Source: Azolla pinnata (Eukaryota; Streptophyta; Polypodiopsida; Salviniales; Salviniaceae). Taken from it: a stretch of 28,819 nucleotides of DNA. The position numbers and the translations under genes were made by a program. Where the stretch lies: NCBI GenBank assembly GCA_037176905.1, contig JBBBWG010002793.1, positions 3,779 to 32,597 of the forward strand, read 5' to 3'. Within the stretch, counting starts at the first letter, position 1; the number at the start of each line of letters is the position of its first letter. This document shows, one piece after another, positions 19,153 through 28,819 of this stretch. Under the pieces are notes generated by a model. The model had not been told where the DNA came from, did no database searches, and saw only the letters and a program-made list of their open reading frames with translations.

Positions 19153-21793
19153 CCCTAATCCCCCCTTCTTATGGAACCTCCGCTCGGGTTTATCCAACAC
19201 TAAGACAAAGACCCAACTGTTCTTGTCTTGTGCGTCGTCCTCATCATCATCGCCCAATCCTTCTTCTTCTTCTTCTTCTTCTTCTGGTGCTTCTACCCAC
19301 TCTCAGAATGCAGATTTGCCCCTTGTGTTCCCCAAGAAGAAGAAGAAGCCGTTCCTCTCCAAGCCGAAGAGGGGTGGTTTTCTGGCGAACAAAGGCGAGA
19401 GGAAGCCATTGGAGGACCCTGCGTTTCCCCCAGGAAATGGGCTCCTAGTGCCAGAGCTCATCCCGGTGGCCCACTCACTCCTCGAAGCAAGGGAGATGCT
19501 CCTGTGCCTGCTCCACAAACTCATCGCCATCGTCCCTGTCAGAGCATGCAGGTGAGGTAAAACCCTAAAAATAAAATTTAAACATCAAATGAAGACTTCA
19601 ATCGTATCAATTAGAAGTACTGAGTAAACAACACTAGGATTCAGCGAAACACAATTTTCTGGCATTGCTTGTAGGATATGAAACAATCAGATGAAAATCA
19701 AATAAAAGCTCAATTGTATCAATCGAGAATCGTGATTTGCACTAGGATTACGTGAAACAGTGTAAACATTGCTCAGTTAAGCTAAACAGATGAACAAAAT
19801 CACACAAACAAAATGAAAAAACTATAAAAAAAAAGCTTTTGTTAGCCGGATGACAAGAATTATAGTAGGATGAGATGATTATTATAAAAAAGAATTTCCT
19901 GCATTTCTTTGATTTTGGCGAGTCATAAAAAGGAATCAAATAAATCGAGTAGAGATATCTAGATGGAAAAAATGGAAAAAACGCGGATTTTTGAATTAAG
20001 GATTATTATAATTCATTAACTAATTGAAAATTTGATTGCTTTGATTCTCGTAGGTTATAGAAAACCAATCAAATAAAATTGAAACAGCGACTCAGTAAGT
20101 GTTTGTGTATGTTGTAGTGCAAAACTTTGTGCTAAGCTATTGAAAAGAATAGAAAGAAAGAAAGAAGAAATTGGCGTGTCGAACTAAGATTAAATGTAGA
20201 GAAGGAGAGAGAAGAAGAGGAGAAGTAGACATTCAGGTACAGCATGAGAATGCCAACACTAACCTAGCTAATCAGCTTCTTAAAATATAGTAGCTAATAA
20301 GCAAACAATTCTAAAAAGCTATATGTAAGCCAGTTGAATTTGTAATTTACCAAATTATCTGGACATGCTGCCTTGTTCTTGCCTAGTAGTTTATCTGTAA
20401 ATTGGTCAAATTTAATCCGATAGCCTTTGAGAATCAAAGCGAGTTAGGCGTTAGTCCAAGAGAAACCTACATATATCAGTGTTCCCATTCTCACTCCTTA
20501 GTCCATTTCAAGATTTGTAGGTATTAAACACCGTGTGATCGAAATTAAAAAATCAGCTAAATCGGATAAATTTCTTTGGAAAGGATCAGTGTATTACAGC
20601 ACCCAAAACTTGGTGGTAGTATAGCATGATATCTTATGTATCTAGGCGGTCACATTTGGTTTTCTTCTCAGATTTTTTTTTGGTTTTAGTTTTTGTCCAC
20701 TGTAGTAAATAAATAACAAGAAGATCATGGTTATGACCTATGTATCTATGCTTGTATCATCACGTTGTTCTGAATGCAAGCATACGATTTACAGAAAAAA
20801 GAGAGAGAAAGAAAGTGGGGGCTTTTGTATAGGTATTGCGCGGAGGTGCATGTGGGGGGGATGGGGCACGAGCTGGCGACGTGCGAGGGCTCAGGTTCGG
20901 ACACGAGGCGATCGCGCCACGTGTGGGTGCAGGGCCATGTCGACGACATCTTCCCCGAGCCCGAAGCCTACCATAGCTACGACAGGTTTGGGCTGATTAG
21001 GCACGGGGACAGGCTCGGCGTGAAGCGGCTCCCAGCTCTGGTGGAGCTCTGCATTCAGGCAGGGGTGGATTACGAGCCTCTCGCGTACCCGACCCTGCGA
21101 AGGGCGAGGCCCTTGCGAGCCTCCGGTGCCCGCATCACCGAGCCCGGGCAGCTCTTGCCCGAGTTCCAGCGCGAGATCGAGAAGCTCTTCGTCTTCTTCG
21201 ACGCCGATCCAGCGGCGGAATGCCATAACCTCTGCAGCGATCGGAGGTCGGAGGATCTCGGCGATGCCTCTTCTTCTAGCTCCGCGAGCCGCTTTGCGAC
21301 GGAGTGCCACAACCTCCGCCGCGATTGGAGGTCGGAGAGCCTCGGCGATGCCTCTTTTTCTAGCTCTGGCGACGAGGATGTTTGTGCAGCTGCAGAGAAG
21401 GCGCTCCGCGTCTGGAAGATGGCGAGGAGCATGGCGAGCTTGCTGATGGAGCGGTATGCGGTTAGGGTTTGCGGCTACTGCCCCGAGGTGCATATCGGCC
21501 CCAGGGGCCACAAGGTCAGGCTCTGCGGAGCATTCAAGCATCAATGGCGGCAAGGCCAACATGGGTGGCAGATGGCTGGGATCGACGATCTCCTTCCCCC
21601 TCGATATGTTTGGCATGTCCCCGATCCCTCCAATCCTCGCCTCGCCAACGTGATGAAGCGCTTCTATGGGAAGGCCCCCGCTGTCGTCGAGCTCTGCGTT
21701 CAAGCCGGAGCCTCCCCCCCCGACGAGTACAAGCCGATGATGCGATTCGACGTCGCTGTCCCAGCGCGATCCGAGGTCGATGATGCTGTGTGA
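19136..21793 (+). CDS. APO: APO1/APO2-like plastid RNA-binding protein (two exons)
   Basis: Exons 19136-19551 and 20833-21793 join AG|G (Arg139) to give 458 aa, close to the ~436-440 aa of angiosperm APO proteins. The Ser-rich N-terminus looks like a chloroplast transit peptide. SQNADLP, then PKKKKKPF, then GLLVPELIPVA are family landmarks. Two zinc-binding APO motifs follow: motif 1 has C138, C141, H145, H151, C156, and motif 2 has C352, C355, H359, H365, C370, with FKHQWRQGQHGWQ after it. Both are followed by a VELCxQAG block. Known APO1 promotes splicing of plastid ycf3 and petD introns and supports photosystem I; transfer of that role to this gene is inference. A 28-residue tandem duplication sits in the linker at 268-323. 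Exon 2 is markedly GC-rich against its AT-rich intron. The choice between APO1 and APO2 is open. Confidence 0.92.
19552..20832 (+). other. Intron of the APO gene
   Basis: Donor GTGAGG and acceptor TTTGTATAG, 1281 bp, strongly AT-rich, with GAAA/GAAG short repeats at about 20150-20225. No coding potential. The join restores the family's AC-x-x-C-x-EVH motif across the junction, which supports the call. Confidence 0.88.
21218..21385 (+). repeat. 84-bp in-frame duplication in APO exon 2
   Basis: Copies start at 21218 (Glu268) and 21302 (Glu296), exactly 84 bp apart, and each encodes an ECHNL...RSE.LGDAS.SSS unit of 28 residues. It lies in the variable linker between the two APO motifs and adds to its length without touching the zinc ligands. 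Confidence 0.92.
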
Positions 21794-21979
21794 ATTCGAG
21801 ATCGAAGACTTCGGACCGAGAGATGAACTACACTCATCGTTCCGTTTTCTTCTGCACCAAAACTCGATCGGCATGGTCTCTCGGGTAAACCCTTAATCTT
21901 CCCTGCTCTCTTTTTTATGGAGCCTACTGTTAAAACATGGTCATTTGTCACAAACCCCAATCGGAGTACAGCGTTTCGT

Positions 21980-22690
21980 CGTCCCCCTGTATCGATCGAA
22001 TGGGTTGATTGATTTGGTGCTTCTGTGAGAGCTATGGAGGATGTTAGGATCAGAGAAACCGTCTTTTATCTCGGACAGGGAACATTTGACAATGGAACTT
22101 TATGATGGCCAATGTTTTCCGACGTGAAGCCATGTTTTGATACATGAATGCAAAGCCCAAGACATATATATTTGCTCGGAACTGAATCCATCATTTGCAC
22201 AACATATGTTCTATGTGATTGCCAGAATTTTGTGGTAGCTCTCTCCTAGGATTAATCATCCCAGTATGTCTGCTGAGATGATCAAGATCAAGATCAATGC
22301 CGTTATCATATGCTTTAACTGATAGTTTGATTTACAAGCTTATTATCATATATATATATATGTATATATATAACCTGGTCTTTTACAAATCCGGCATTTG
22401 ATAGTGTTTTTGTTGTCCTTGTATCGATGGATGGGTTTTGTCTGTCGATTTGGTGCTTCTGTGATTGGTTGTAAGTAATGTATCGGCTCAGAGAAACTTC
22501 TATCTTGTCAGTTTAATTCTTCTCGATGGCCGAGTGAAGCCATGTTGATATATGAATGCAAAGGCAGAGCCAAGGCAATATATGTATATATATTTGGTCG
22601 GAACTGAATCCGTCATTTGCGCATGTATACTATGTGATTGGTATTTTGGCGGTAGTTCTTCTGGGATTAATCATCTGTGCGGAGATCTTA
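21980..22690. repeat. ~430-bp direct duplication downstream of APO
   Basis: GATTTGGTGCTTCTGTGA occurs at 22011 and 22447, and TCGGAACTGAATCC at 22176 and 22598. Between them CAGAGAAAC, GTGAAGCCATGTT, ATGAATGCAAAG, CTATGTGATTG and GGATTAATCATC recur in order. Offsets vary from 436 to about 420 bp through small indels. Copies span about 21985-22270 and 22420-22680, separated by a (TA)n run at about 22350-22371. Confidence 0.88.
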
Positions 22691-23582
22691 TGTTCATCGT
22701 AGTTGATGTATGTGTATGTTGTTGGTGGCCTTGTTTTGGTGGAAACAATGTTTTGATAAGCATTAAATTATGAAGATGGCGTTAACCTCTTGTATAATGG
22801 TCAGATGCGATTATGTTAAACTCCATAGACATGCTGATAAAGCCTCGAGAAATTGCTCGTGTGGTGCATTTTGATTCTCGGATTTGACGTAAGGACCCAG
22901 TGGATGCGGAAGAGGAACAGAACGCGAAAAAGATAACGCAACTCGTAGCTTCCACAATGGTGTAAAGAATATTATTCGATACTGTCTTCGCACATCCATA
23001 GCCAATTTTGTCAAAGAGGTGGTTTTTCGACATGGCTTCGGATGACTGATGCTGGGCATGTGGAGCCCAGAATCGATGACAAACATGAGAGAGAGAGATT
23101 TAATATCAGAATGCATCAGCTGCATCCAAAGCTCCGTGTCTTCGATACAAGATATTGCAGATTGGTGCCAACAGAAAGCATACTAGCTGGAACTGATCTC
23201 TCGTTATGCATGGATTCGAGTCCTCAGGCGCATCTCGAAGCCATCCCGTGGGAAGAGGACTAATTCCATTAATTATATCATGCCCAACAAGCGACGAAGG
23301 CTCTATCTCTTTCCCTTGTGTCAGAAACGCGTGGCGCTTGCCAAGAGGACACATACCCGAGCTCGCTGTTCTAAACCTGCAGAGTTCCGGAACGATTCGC
23401 CTCGAGTTGCTGACATGGAATAGGCTCTCGGTCTGGATCGGATCAAGGCAAAGCCGAATGAATCATCGAACGCAAGATGTGCAAAGATTTTAGAAGCAGG
23501 TGTCGAGCCTGAATCGAGCTCCATCGAAATTGAACTAGAACCGAACTGAAGTGGAAGAGACACAAGACTTCTAGAATTTGGG
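22691..23582. other. Intergenic, no supported gene
   Basis: Open frames of 73-95 codons on + (23042-23263; 23206-23493) and 80-104 codons on - overlap each other and show no recognisable motif. A perfect 6-bp stem CTGGGC/GCCCAG lies at about 23052-23070. Nothing else was seen. Confidence 0.5.
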
Positions 23583-23595
23583 TTATTTTGGGGGG

Positions 23596-24166
23596 GTTAA
23601 TTACCAAAAAAACACCTAACAAAATCATAAATTACATTTATAACGCCTACCAGAACTGGAAATTACAAATTGACGCCGCATTTTAAAAATGAACGTGCAA
23701 CTGATTGATTAACGCCAAATCCATTAATTGCCGAGTTCAATTAACATCAACTGAACTGATTGATTAACGCTCGATTACTTGATCGACACCAAATCAACGT
23801 GTTCATCCATGAATTAAATTCAAAAAAATTACTAAAGGGAGTATTGAAAGGGAATCGATCAGGATCAACTAGTGGGAAGCGCGATTAGGAACAAAATCAT
23901 ACTAGCGGATTTAATTGGGTGTTAATTTTTTAGTGGGAAGCTAGGATTAGGCGTTAATTTGCATGTAATTCCTGATTTCAGTCGGCGTTAAGATGCAATT
24001 TATGATTTTGTTAGGCGTTAATTTGCATGTAATTCCTGATTTCAGTCAGCCTTAAAATGCAATTTATGATTTTGTTGGGCGTTAATTTGCATGTAATTCC
24101 TGATTTCAGTAGGCATTAAATGCAATTTATGATTTTGTTGGGCGTTTTTTTTTTGTGGATAATTCT
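23596..24166. mobile_element. Foldback / MITE-like element with long inverted ends
   Basis: The left arm (23596-23677) reads GTTAATTACCAAAAAAACAC, then CCTAACAAAATCATAAATT and ends ...GACGCC. Its reverse complement, with minor changes, is the right arm 24078-24166. Arms are over 80 bp. The right side carries three tandem copies of the arm unit at 64-bp spacing (23951-24145), a hallmark of foldback elements. The core has AT-rich GATTGATTAACGC repeats and no coding frame. A 9-bp direct repeat TTATTTTGG lies outside at 23583-23591 and 24194-24202 and could be a Mutator-like target duplication, though it is not flush with the arms. Confidence 0.65.
23951..24145. repeat. Three 64-bp tandem copies
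   Basis: GCGTTAATTTGCATGTAATT starts at 23951, 24015 and 24079, each copy followed by CCTGATTTCAGT and TGCAATTTATGATTTTGTT. It is the amplified right arm of the inverted-repeat element. Confidence 0.95.
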
Positions 24167-24363
24167 CCCTGTTTTGGAGCCCCTTATTTGGGCTTATTTT
24201 GGAAGCCCCATTTTCTTCTTTGTTTCATCTTTTCCTTTTGTTGTCAAAATTTGGGCGTGTTTGAAATTCTGGTTTTTCTTGTTGTTTTTGGGTCCTTTTT
24301 GGACCAGTGCAACCCCCTGATTGCGATGTTTGCCTGCTTTTTCCTTGCATTCCTGTAGATCTC

Positions 24364-24399
24364 ATGGGAGATGATGAAGAAGAAGAAGAAGAAGAAGAA

Positions 24400-24433
<34 letters not shown>

Positions 24434-24527
24434 CAGTGAAAGAGTCAAGTTTCTGGATGTGGGCTCTGCTCCTTCTGGTCAAGAATCAAACCGCGTCAAC
24501 ACAGGTAGTAAGCTACCAATATTCTTT

Positions 24528-24570
<43 letters not shown>

Positions 24571-24643
24571 TTCTTGTTTTTTTCCTTCTGTTGTTTATGC
24601 TGTTTTTTGTTTCTTGGGCTGCATCTCCACATCAGTTGATTCC
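24364..24643 (+). promoter_or_regulatory. Leader of the PBL-type kinase gene with acidic upstream ORF
   Basis: An upstream ORF from 24364 encodes Met-Gly followed by runs of Asp and Glu, from (GAA)n at 24376-24400 and (GAT)n at 24400-24432. It ends at TGA 24637-24639, four bases before the kinase ATG. A (TC)n tract lies at 24531-24569. A donor-like ACAG|GTAGTA (24504/24505) and acceptor-like CATCAG (24635) could splice out a short leader intron; joined that way the acidic frame runs on out of frame with the kinase, so I do not count it as part of the protein. Confidence 0.5.
24531..24569. repeat. (TC)n microsatellite
   Basis: About 19 uninterrupted TC dinucleotides in the leader of the PBL-type kinase. 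CT-rich tracts of this kind are frequent in plant core promoters and leaders. Confidence 0.97.
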
Positions 24644-27600
24644 ATGGGGAATTGCTTCAGCAGCAGCAGGCTTCAATCCGGGACCTTGGCACCCAAAAAC
24701 AGTTCAGGTGCTTCTTTCTACTCTATCTGTATATGTACATCTGCTCAAAGTATGACATATGCATATAGACGTCTGTTTATCAATAGATGTGTTATAGATA
24801 TCTTGGATGCTACAGATATGATGAGATATGATCTTGGATCCTGAGTTAGCCACTGAACGATTTTGCAGCTTCATTATACCATTCACCATGTTGTTTCATC
24901 TTGTAGACAATATGTACTTCCTGCTGGTAACACTAGTTGATCGACGACCCTTCAGATTATCTTCACAGTCCACAAGATTGAGTGGAATAGCGTTGGGAAC
25001 TATCAATGGAGTAGACTCATTCTTGTAATCTAAAGGTCCTTGGAGTATGCTTCTTTTTCGGTGATTAGTGAATATCAGACATGTCTCTTGTATCCTTCAA
25101 TTGGAACATTTGGATTATGCGGCTCACTCCTTGTCGAATTCAGAGAGCGGATTGATCCGAACAGAACTCAACTTGAACAGGAAAACCTTAGTTGTTGGAT
25201 GCGTTTGTGAGCTATGGCAACTCCACCTAGGAAAAATAGCTTTCCTAGTTTGCGTTAGGGACTGTCTATCAGATAGATAGATGGAAATAACTATAGGTAT
25301 AGGCATAGATATCGATATTAATTTTCTCATCATGTCTTCTGTCAGGGTAACCCTTTCTTTCTGACCATCAATTTTGAGATGTTCTCTGCTACTGAATTTC
25401 AGGGACTGTCTATATAGATAGATAGATAGAAATATCTATAGATATAGTCATAGATATAAATATTAATTTTCTCATCATATGTTCTGTCAGGGTAACCCTT
25501 TCTTTCTGGCCATCAATTTCAAGATGTTCTCTGCTACTGAGTTTCAATTCCTGACTCATCTTAGTGGCAAATCTCGATATGGAGTACAAGGAAAATTGTC
25601 AATGAAATGTATGGCGAACGTTTGTGCTTGTTTTCCCTGACCCAATATTAATGCGTATGTTATTGATGAATGGATAGTGCATGCAAAATGGAGGTGTTCT
25701 ACTCGCATTTTTTTGGATCTGATTTTGATGGGACTCTCGTATCAAGGTAGTTGAAAGTATGCGATATTTTATTGCTTTTGGCCTGCAGCATTTTTTAAGC
25801 ACTGTGGCTTGAGCTCAAATTTTGTGCCTCATAAGAAATACTGGGTCATCAATATAGTTCTGCTTTGAGGAGTGGGATTCTGCTAAAACTGTCTCCTCTA
25901 ATTGCTGCAAAGTCATAATGAAATACCAAATATTGAGGGATTTCCCAAGTTGGAGCTCAGTCGTTTGATGTAATAACCTGCTTGTTTAATTCTTAAGGCA
26001 TCTGGTTTTCTCCTTTGGCAGAATGTGTTCCTCAGACTATATCGAGCATTGCGTTAGGTCCTTCTGGAGTTTCGAGCATTTCTAGTGATTCAACATCCAT
26101 CAGCTATGGTGGACTAGGCTTATCCATTGGCAGTGTATCATCATCAGAAGGTAGAAATTCTTTTATGGCAGAGTTTTCATATGGGGAACTAAGATCGGCT
26201 ACCAGCAACTTCAAGGCAGGAAACATGGTCGGAGAAGGTGGATTTGGCTGCGTCTTCAAGGGGTGGTTAGATGAACACACTCTGAAGCCTTCAAACCCGG
26301 GTACTGGTTTGGTGGTAGCTGTGAAGAAACTCAATCTTCAAGGATCACAAGGTCATCGAGAATGGCTGGTATAAAATCACGTGATTACGTTATGCTTCAA
26401 ATGCCTTGTGTGTTCATGCACGGATGTTTTGTTCTTTAACTTATAATGCCAAAGTAAGTTCTTCAAAATGGCAAAATCATACAAAAAACGCTAGCAAAAT
26501 TGGCTGCTCTTTTTGTTGGCTTTTGGTTCTCCTTATCAAGAAATTCTTTGTGTTTGAGTTGTTAGACGGAGGTAAAATCATACAACAAACTGGTAGCAGC
26601 ATCAGCTGCTCTTTTTGTTAGCTTTCGGTTCTCCTTGTCAAGAAATTGTTTGTGTTTGAGTTGTTAGACGGAGGTAAGGTATCTTGCTCAGCTCCGACAT
26701 CAACATGTTGTTAAGCTGATTGGATGCTGTGCTGAGGATGAGCACCGACTGCTTGTGTATGAGTTCGTGGCTTGTGGAAGTTTGGAGAACCATCTCTTCC
26801 GGCGTAAGTTTTTAGTTTCTACTCCTGAATTCCTGTCTTTTTATGTCTCTGTCCGTATAGAACACAAAATTTGATTTTTTTTAATAGGTGGTCCCTACGT
26901 GCCTCTTCCATGGATGACCCGGGTTAAGGTTGCTCTAGGAGCTGCCAAAGGTCTCGCCTTCTTGCATAATGCAGAACAGCCTGTGATCTTCAGGGATTTT
27001 AAGACATCAAACATCCTCTTGGATAGTGTGAGTATCTATTCCGCTAAATTCGTTTTCGATCTTAAATTTATTTATATATGTGTGTGTGTGTGTGTATGCT
27101 CACGTGCATTCAAATTCATGCTTTAAATCATAATATGTATGCATAAAATTTGTATCCATATGCAGATTTGTGAAAAAGTGGTTTGCCAAGTTTTCTTACT
27201 CTTCCTTTTTTTTGTGTGTGTGTGTTTCTGTTCATGTTCTCAGAAATATAATCCCAAACTATCAGATTTTGGCCTTGCTAAAGATGGGCCTACAGGGACG
27301 AAGACCCATGTTTCAACCCGTGTGGTAGGCACTCGAGGATACATAGCGCCCGAATATGCATCCACAGGTGATTCATTCATTGCTTCATGCATTTATTGAT
27401 TGCATTTAACTTGCGACATTTTGTCATATTGCACTCCACATACTTCTTTATAGAGACAGTACATCCATTTTCATTTATTTTCATTCTGTGTTTCTTCATC
27501 GTTATCTTGTCTTCTTCTACCACGACTGCGGTTTCCCTTCTCAATTGGTATTCCTCCTTCGCAGGACATGTTACGCTAAAGAGTGACGTCTACAGTTACG

Positions 27601-27869
27601 GAGTGGTTCTGTTAGAGATGATCACGGGAAGGAAAGTGCTCGACAAGAATCGACCAGCTGAGGAGAAGAATCTTGTGCGATGGGCCAAGCCGTACCTGAC
27701 TAACAAAAGGCGGAAAATCCTCAATATCGTCGATTCTCGCATTCGCGACCAAGTGCCTGAACTGCAAGTCACACAGCTGGGTGAGCTTGTCCTGAGCTGC
27801 CTCCAGCCTGAAGCGAAGGCAAGGCCATCAATGAAAGAAGTGGTCGTAATGCTCGAACGCATCGAATAA
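24644..27869 (+). CDS. Receptor-like cytoplasmic kinase, BIK1/PBL (RLCK-VII) type, six exons
   Basis: Exons 24644-24707, 26022-26368, 26668-26803, 26888-27027, 27244-27367 and 27565-27869 have GT-AG borders and matching phases, giving 371 aa. The protein starts MGNCFSSS: Gly2 is a myristoylation site and Cys4 a palmitoylation site, so plasma-membrane attachment is expected. A Ser-rich linker (~25-70) leads to the kinase domain: [11 protein letters not shown] from 92, K123, RDFKTSN with D219, DFG at 237-239, and the activation segment [18 protein letters not shown]. It ends soon after the last kinase helix, without the long tail some PBLs have. The family relays signals from surface receptor kinases in immunity and development; partners are unknown. 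Exon 1 is assigned from its acylation motif and phase and is the least certain part; no other exon between 24707 and 26022 is required. Confidence 0.88.
24708..26021 (+). other. Intron 1 of the PBL-type kinase gene
   Basis: A 1314-bp intron from CAG|GTGCTT to a CTCCTTTGGCAG acceptor. It holds a 144-bp duplication with GATA-rich sequence (25258-25545). No coding potential. Long first introns after a very short acylation exon are common in this family. Confidence 0.7.
25258..25545. repeat. 144-bp tandem duplication in PBL intron 1
   Basis: GGGACTGTCTAT occurs at 25258 and 25402. Both copies continue through (GATA)n, a RGATATARATATTAAT-like block, TTTTCTCATCAT, GTCAGGGTAACCCTTTCTTT and GATGTTCTCTGCTACTGA. 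Copies look about 90% identical, so this is one of the youngest duplications in the window. Confidence 0.93.
26470..26673. repeat. 102-bp tandem duplication spanning the exon 3 acceptor
   Basis: The block ending GAGTTGTTAGACGGAGGTA occurs at 26555-26573 and again 102 bp later. The second copy is the real intron-2/exon-3 junction (exon 3 begins ACG GAG GTA at 26668); the first is a copy of the acceptor plus the first ten exon bases. The spacing is a multiple of three, but using the upstream acceptor runs into the TAG of the downstream acceptor itself (26665-26667). Confidence 0.93.
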
Positions 27870-27943
27870 GGTGTAGACTCAGAATCGAATCTCGATCGAG
27901 ACAATTCAAAAAGGTGCATGCCATTCCAAGGGGTTGTGTGCAA

Positions 27944-27949
27944 AATAAA
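27944..27949 (+). terminator. Polyadenylation signal of the PBL-type kinase gene
   Basis: A canonical AATAAA, followed by TGTACA, 75 bases after the stop codon. It is the only perfect AATAAA I saw at a sensible distance from a stop codon in this window. Confidence 0.6.
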
Positions 27950-28819
27950 TGTACAATGGGAATGAACTGATTTGAAGAGGAAGCACAGTGATTGATGCTA
28001 AGGATATTCAAGTTCGTTGTGTAGCGCAGAACCCATAGAAGAGGAAGTTCAGCAGATTTGATATAGCTATATGATTCCTGTTGTTTCAAATCAGCCTGAG
28101 CTGCTGAGGTATTTCGATATTTTGCCCTTTTGTATCATATGATAGTGGGCCTCCTATCCTTCATCTAAAATCTGATTTCAAGACAGCCATGTAACCACCT
28201 AAATGAAGCCCATCAAATTAACTTACGACTCCGACGTATTTGTTCATTGTTGAGATGCTCAACAACTACTGGTGAAAGTGGTTGCTGTGCATCGTTAAGA
28301 TGCTCTCCATGTACCTTAGATTTTGTAGTATATATTGCATTTGAAGCCAGATTTACACTGCCGTTTGAGCCTTTTGACAACGGAAAAGCGCATATAAATG
28401 CGGAAGAAACAGAACCATGCATGAAGAAGCTCAGGTATTTTGGCATGACTTTGGATTTGGAAAAATACAGGTACTTCTTTTTCAATTGTAGCAGCATATG
28501 CTTTGGGAAGCAATGCATAGTGTCTGCTTGGCTATATATACTTCCATGAGGATTTTTGATTTCTAGCTTCTTTGGGTCATCGGTTCAGGCCATCAATAAC
28601 CTCTTCCAAGAACCATTTCCCAGATCCTTGTGGATGATGTCTGAATCGGCTTAGGGAGGGAAAGAAGACAGTCATGTCACTGGAACCAAAAACTATGAGT
28701 AGAATCCCAGATTACCCATGATTGTTCATTACAGAGTGATAGGAGTCTGTAGGGTGGATCGAGGCCAACTAAGCTTTTCCATCATCCTAGAAGATGATCA
28801 AGTCTGATGAAGTAGGTAG
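27950..28819. other. 3' flank, nothing recognised
   Basis: Frames of about 100 codons on each strand (28247-28549 and 28213-28518) overlap each other and resemble no known family. A duplicated phrase GAGATGCTC/AAGATGCTC near 28253 and 28299 is minor. No RNA gene or element was seen. Confidence 0.5.

Noticed and set aside
20774-20832. APO exon 2 ORF starting as a separate gene at 20774
   Set aside because: The residues before 20833 do not match the family, while splicing from 19551 restores the conserved AC-x-x-C-x-EVH motif in phase.
20891-21874. 327-codon minus-strand ORF opposite APO exon 2
   Set aside because: A shadow frame caused by high GC in exon 2; the + strand frame carries both APO zinc motifs.
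23042-23493. Small + strand ORFs of 73 and 95 codons
   Set aside because: They overlap each other in different frames and show no domain, signal peptide or membrane segment.

Overview
The window is nuclear DNA of a land plant. It carries five protein-coding genes, all on the + strand, with plant-only families (PLS-class PPR protein, APO RNA-binding protein, LRK10L-type and BIK1/PBL-type kinases), canonical GT-AG introns, and a great deal of microsatellite and local tandem-repeat DNA. The large intergenic spaces would suit a fern, lycophyte or other non-model vascular plant. The species cannot be fixed from the sequence alone.

Layout. 1-3,744: no credible gene until the first leader; a 213-bp tandem array, a degenerate ~200-bp duplication, a ~240-bp tandem array, and CTT/GAA microsatellites. 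3,745-6,757: two-exon LRK10L-like receptor kinase (772 aa) whose single intron is built from ~90-bp tandem repeats. 6,758-8,989: non-coding, with a 34-bp duplication, a ~178-bp duplication and a 47-bp array of AAGCTT-type palindromes. 8,990-12,099: leader plus an intronless PLS-class PPR gene (775 aa). 12,100-13,500: 3' flank and a ~150-190-bp tandem array. 13,600-18,409: SPT16 (FACT histone chaperone, 1053 aa) with a probable 1.46-kb intron in its 5' leader and an intronless coding region. 19,136-21,793: two-exon APO1/APO2-like plastid RNA-binding protein (458 aa). 21,800-24,200: a ~430-bp duplication, then a foldback/MITE-like inverted-repeat element. 24,364-27,869: six-exon receptor-like cytoplasmic kinase of the PBL/BIK1 type (371 aa) with an N-terminal MGNC acylation motif. 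27,870-28,819: 3' flank.

The genes do not form a pathway. There is a loose signalling pair (receptor kinase and cytoplasmic kinase, 18 kb apart), two organelle RNA-metabolism factors (PPR and APO) and one chromatin factor. The most unusual observations are these: (1) the leaders of two unrelated neighbours, the PPR gene and SPT16, are homologous over ~150 bp, including an identical four-codon upstream ORF, in direct orientation 4.6 kb apart; (2) nearly every intergenic or intronic stretch carries its own local tandem duplication with its own unit length (34, ~56, 47, 64, 84, ~92, 102, 144, ~150-190, ~178, ~213, ~240, ~430 bp), and these affect a splice acceptor (PBL exon 3), an intron (LRK10L) and a coding linker (APO); (3) upstream ORFs abut or overlap the starts of APO and PBL. 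Exon joins were inferred by reading frame and family motif continuity; no transcript data were available.
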